Source: Phycisphaerae bacterium (GTDB lineage: Bacteria > Planctomycetota > Phycisphaerae > UBA1845). Taken from it: DNA of 8,550 nucleotides. Each line of letters begins with the position of its first letter. The first letter of the stretch is position 1. The notes beneath the pieces were generated by a model. That model was not told the DNA's origin, made no database searches, and saw only the letters and a list, made by a program, of their open reading frames with translations. Shown piece by piece: positions 7,505-8,550 of the stretch. The position numbers were made by a program, and so were the translations under genes. The DNA lies in contig JANQGB010000293.1 of the NCBI GenBank assembly GCA_028277545.1, forward strand, positions 1 to 8,550. Direction: 5' to 3'.

Positions 7505-7775
7505 ACAATACGCAGCGTAGCAGGTGCGAACCCGGTTCACCGGGTTTCTCGATGGTGGTCTGCAAACGTCGGTGGTGGAGCACCGCGATCCACAATGCCT
7601 ACTGCGAGCAGGACGAACCCGAGTTTAGTTGTGGACACCAAAAAAGGACCAGCGAGATCATCACGCGATAGGGAGTGCTGTCGAGTGGCTCGAGAGAGCT
7701 GAGATGGCTGATGGGTAAACCCAAGCCGCGAGAACCCCGCTGACAGCGGGCTCAATGACAGCGCTTGGCGTTCAA
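7505..7775 (+). ncRNA. Candidate structured noncoding RNA between two inverted palindromes
   Basis: I recognise no coding sequence here, but several strong helices fit the plus strand. (1) 7528-7535 with 7540-7547, an 8-bp stem with loop TTCA. (2) 7589-7596 with 7628-7635, 8 bp (TCCACAA/TTGTGGA plus a wobble), possibly extended by GGTG 7571-7574 with CACC 7636-7639. (3) A closing helix 7674-7682 with 7757-7765, 9 bp, enclosing three hairpins: 7688-7699 (GCTC-GAGA-GAGC, a GNRA tetraloop), 7706-7727 (GGCT..GGG-TAAA-CCC..AGCC) and 7736-7750 (CCCGCT-GAC-AGCGGG), giving a four-way junction. The non-Watson-Crick pairs noted (7528:7547, 7596:7628, 7676:7763, 7673:7766) are all G-U in a plus-strand RNA and would be A-C in a minus-strand RNA, which supports plus orientation. 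I cannot assign an Rfam family; exact ends and promoter are unknown. Confidence 0.4.
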
Positions 7776-7808
7776 CACCCGGCATAAATGTCGGGCCTAG
7801 CGCTTGGC
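7760..7808. repeat. 10-bp direct repeats flanking palindrome copy 2
   Basis: AGCGCTTGGC occurs at 7760-7769 and again at 7799-7808, enclosing 29 bp that contain the second palindrome. This looks like a target duplication around a small inserted palindrome. Against that, five of these bases (AGCGC) are also conserved beside copy 1, and the left repeat overlaps the closing helix of the candidate RNA. Confidence 0.45.
7776..7803 (-). repeat. 28-bp palindromic repeat, copy 2 (inverted relative to copy 1)
   Basis: The core CCCGGCATAAATGTCGGG (7778-7795) is the reverse complement of the copy 1 core with one change. That change turns a C-G pair into a G-U pair in plus-strand RNA, so the hairpin survives. 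Total identity to copy 1 in inverted orientation is 26 of 28. It lies 73 bp before the start of the downstream lipoprotein gene. Confidence 0.75.
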
Positions 7809-7860
7809 CACGTGCAGTCAGCGTGAGGCGCGCTCAACGCCGGTTGACGACAGTAACACC

Positions 7861-7867
7861 AGAGGAG
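7861..7867 (+). promoter_or_regulatory. Ribosome binding site of the transglutaminase-like gene
   Basis: AGAGGAG ends 9 nt before the ATG at 7877. It is the strongest Shine-Dalgarno match in the window and supports this start. A nearby TTGACG at 7844 is too close to the gene to serve as its -35. Confidence 0.7.
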
Positions 7868-7876
7868 TCATCTGTC

Positions 7877-8550
7877 ATGCGTAGTTACAGCTATACCCGC
7901 ACCCACCGGAGGGTGGCCGACACGGCTCTATCACTCGCCCTGCTGCTCGCTGGTACGGGCTGCGCCACGACCTGGCCCGCCGAGGTGGAGCAGACCCTGG
8001 ACGCCGCCGGCGATAACCGGGCTGAACTTCAGCGAGTACTGGAACACTATCGCCAACAGGAAGACCCGCAGAAACTCCAGGCAGCTCAGTTTCTGATCGC
8101 CAACATGGCCGGCCACGGCTACGCGGTGATCGCTCTGGTGGACGCGGACGGCAACGAAGTGGAATACGATGCCCTCGACTATGCCGGCTTCAAAGAGGCT
8201 CAAGAGGCGCTCGACGCCCTGGAGCAAGAGCACGGCGAGTTGGAATTCAAACGCCGGCGTTTCGACAAGGACGTTCAGACCGTCACCGCCGATTATCTGA
8301 TCGAGAACATTGAATTGGCGTTCGAGGCCTGGCGCGGGAAGCCTTGGGCCCGGAGCCTGTCCTTCGACGCCTTCTGCCAGCACGTGTTGCCCTACCGCGG
8401 CAGCAACGAGCCCATCAACCCCACGCGCCGCGCCTGCCTGGAGCGCTACTCGGACCTGGAATCGCGCCTGGGCAACACGTCCGATCCGAAGGAGGCCGCC
8501 GACCTCGTCCAGCGCGACGTCCACTCCTGGGTGCGGTTCAGCGACCTGTA
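7877..8550 (+). CDS. Transglutaminase-like family protein, probable lipoprotein, N-terminal part only
   Basis: The frame is open for 224 codons to the window edge. Residues 1-29 form a basic then hydrophobic export signal (LSLALLLAGTGC) with a candidate lipid-attachment cysteine C29; the lipobox is imperfect because position -3 is glycine, so a plain signal peptide is possible. The rest matches the N-terminal region that precedes the catalytic domain in a group of transglutaminase-domain proteins common in Bacteroidota and Planctomycetota: AGDNRAELQRVLEHY (44-58), KLQAAQFLIANMAGH (66-80), DYLIENIELAFEAW (139-152) and SFDAFCQHVLPYR (162-174). The Cys-His-Asp transglutaminase core would lie beyond the window, so catalytic competence cannot be checked. 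Such proteins are envelope-anchored and their substrates are mostly unknown. It is codirectional with the GH2 gene but 599 bp away, so probably a separate transcription unit. Confidence 0.78.
   Translation, partial: MRSYSYTRTHRRVADTALSLALLLAGTGCATTWPAEVEQTLDAAGDNRAELQRVLEHYRQQEDPQKLQAAQFLIANMAGHGYAVIALVDADGNEVEYDALDYAGFKEAQEALDALEQEHGELEFKRRRFDKDVQTVTADYLIENIELAFEAWRGKPWARSLSFDAFCQHVLPYRGSNEPINPTRRACLERYSDLESRLGNTSDPKEAADLVQRDVHSWVRFSDL

Noticed and set aside
7736..7750. CCCGCT-GAC-AGCGGG hairpin as an intrinsic terminator
   Set aside because: No T-run follows, and the hairpin fits better as one arm of the larger four-way junction.
7844..7849. TTGACG as a -35 element for the 7877 gene
   Set aside because: A -10 at normal spacing would fall on or past the ribosome binding site at 7861-7867, leaving no room for a leader.
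7931..8524. 197-codon minus-strand open frame
   Set aside because: It is antisense to the transglutaminase-like gene, which has a strong ribosome site, an export signal and family motifs.
1..8550. CRISPR arrays, tRNA or rRNA genes, transposase genes
   Set aside because: I found no regularly spaced repeats, no tRNA-like cloverleaf, no rRNA sequence and no transposase motifs on either strand.

Overview
The window is GC-rich DNA from an anaerobic, polysaccharide-degrading bacterium. The combination of a glycyl radical enzyme with its activase, a secreted LacZ-type glycosidase carrying a LamG domain, and a transglutaminase-like lipoprotein fits the PVC/Planctomycetota-Bacteroidota kind of degrader best. 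That placement is an inference from gene content and base composition; no phylogenetic marker is present.

Layout. Positions 1-3144 hold a two-gene minus-strand operon. The radical-SAM activating enzyme comes first (2242-3144), and the glycyl radical enzyme it should activate follows after a 2-bp gap (1-2239). The radical enzyme runs off the left edge about 15 codons before its expected glycyl-radical loop. A 284-bp divergent intergenic region (3145-3428) carries a plausible sigma70-type promoter and two operator-like palindromes. The plus-strand gene 3429-7277 encodes a secreted 1282-residue GH2 beta-galactosidase-type enzyme. Every catalytic residue I could check is present, and a LamG-like domain of about 200 residues is spliced into its TIM barrel. 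The region 7278-7876 (599 bp) has no recognisable gene. Its right half contains two near-identical 28-bp palindromic repeats in inverted orientation, and they bracket about 270 bp that can fold into a multi-helix RNA. From 7877 to the right edge is the N-terminal part of a transglutaminase-like family lipoprotein.

How the parts may fit together. The GH2 enzyme would release sugar, probably galactose, from glycans outside the cytoplasm. The glycyl radical enzyme would carry out an oxygen-sensitive radical reaction (a lyase, dehydratase or decarboxylase type) in the cytoplasm. The two share a divergent control region, so co-regulation is possible but unproven. The substrate of the radical enzyme cannot be read from this window. 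The most unusual parts are the palindrome-bounded structured intergenic element (7477-7803) and the LamG insertion in the GH2 barrel.
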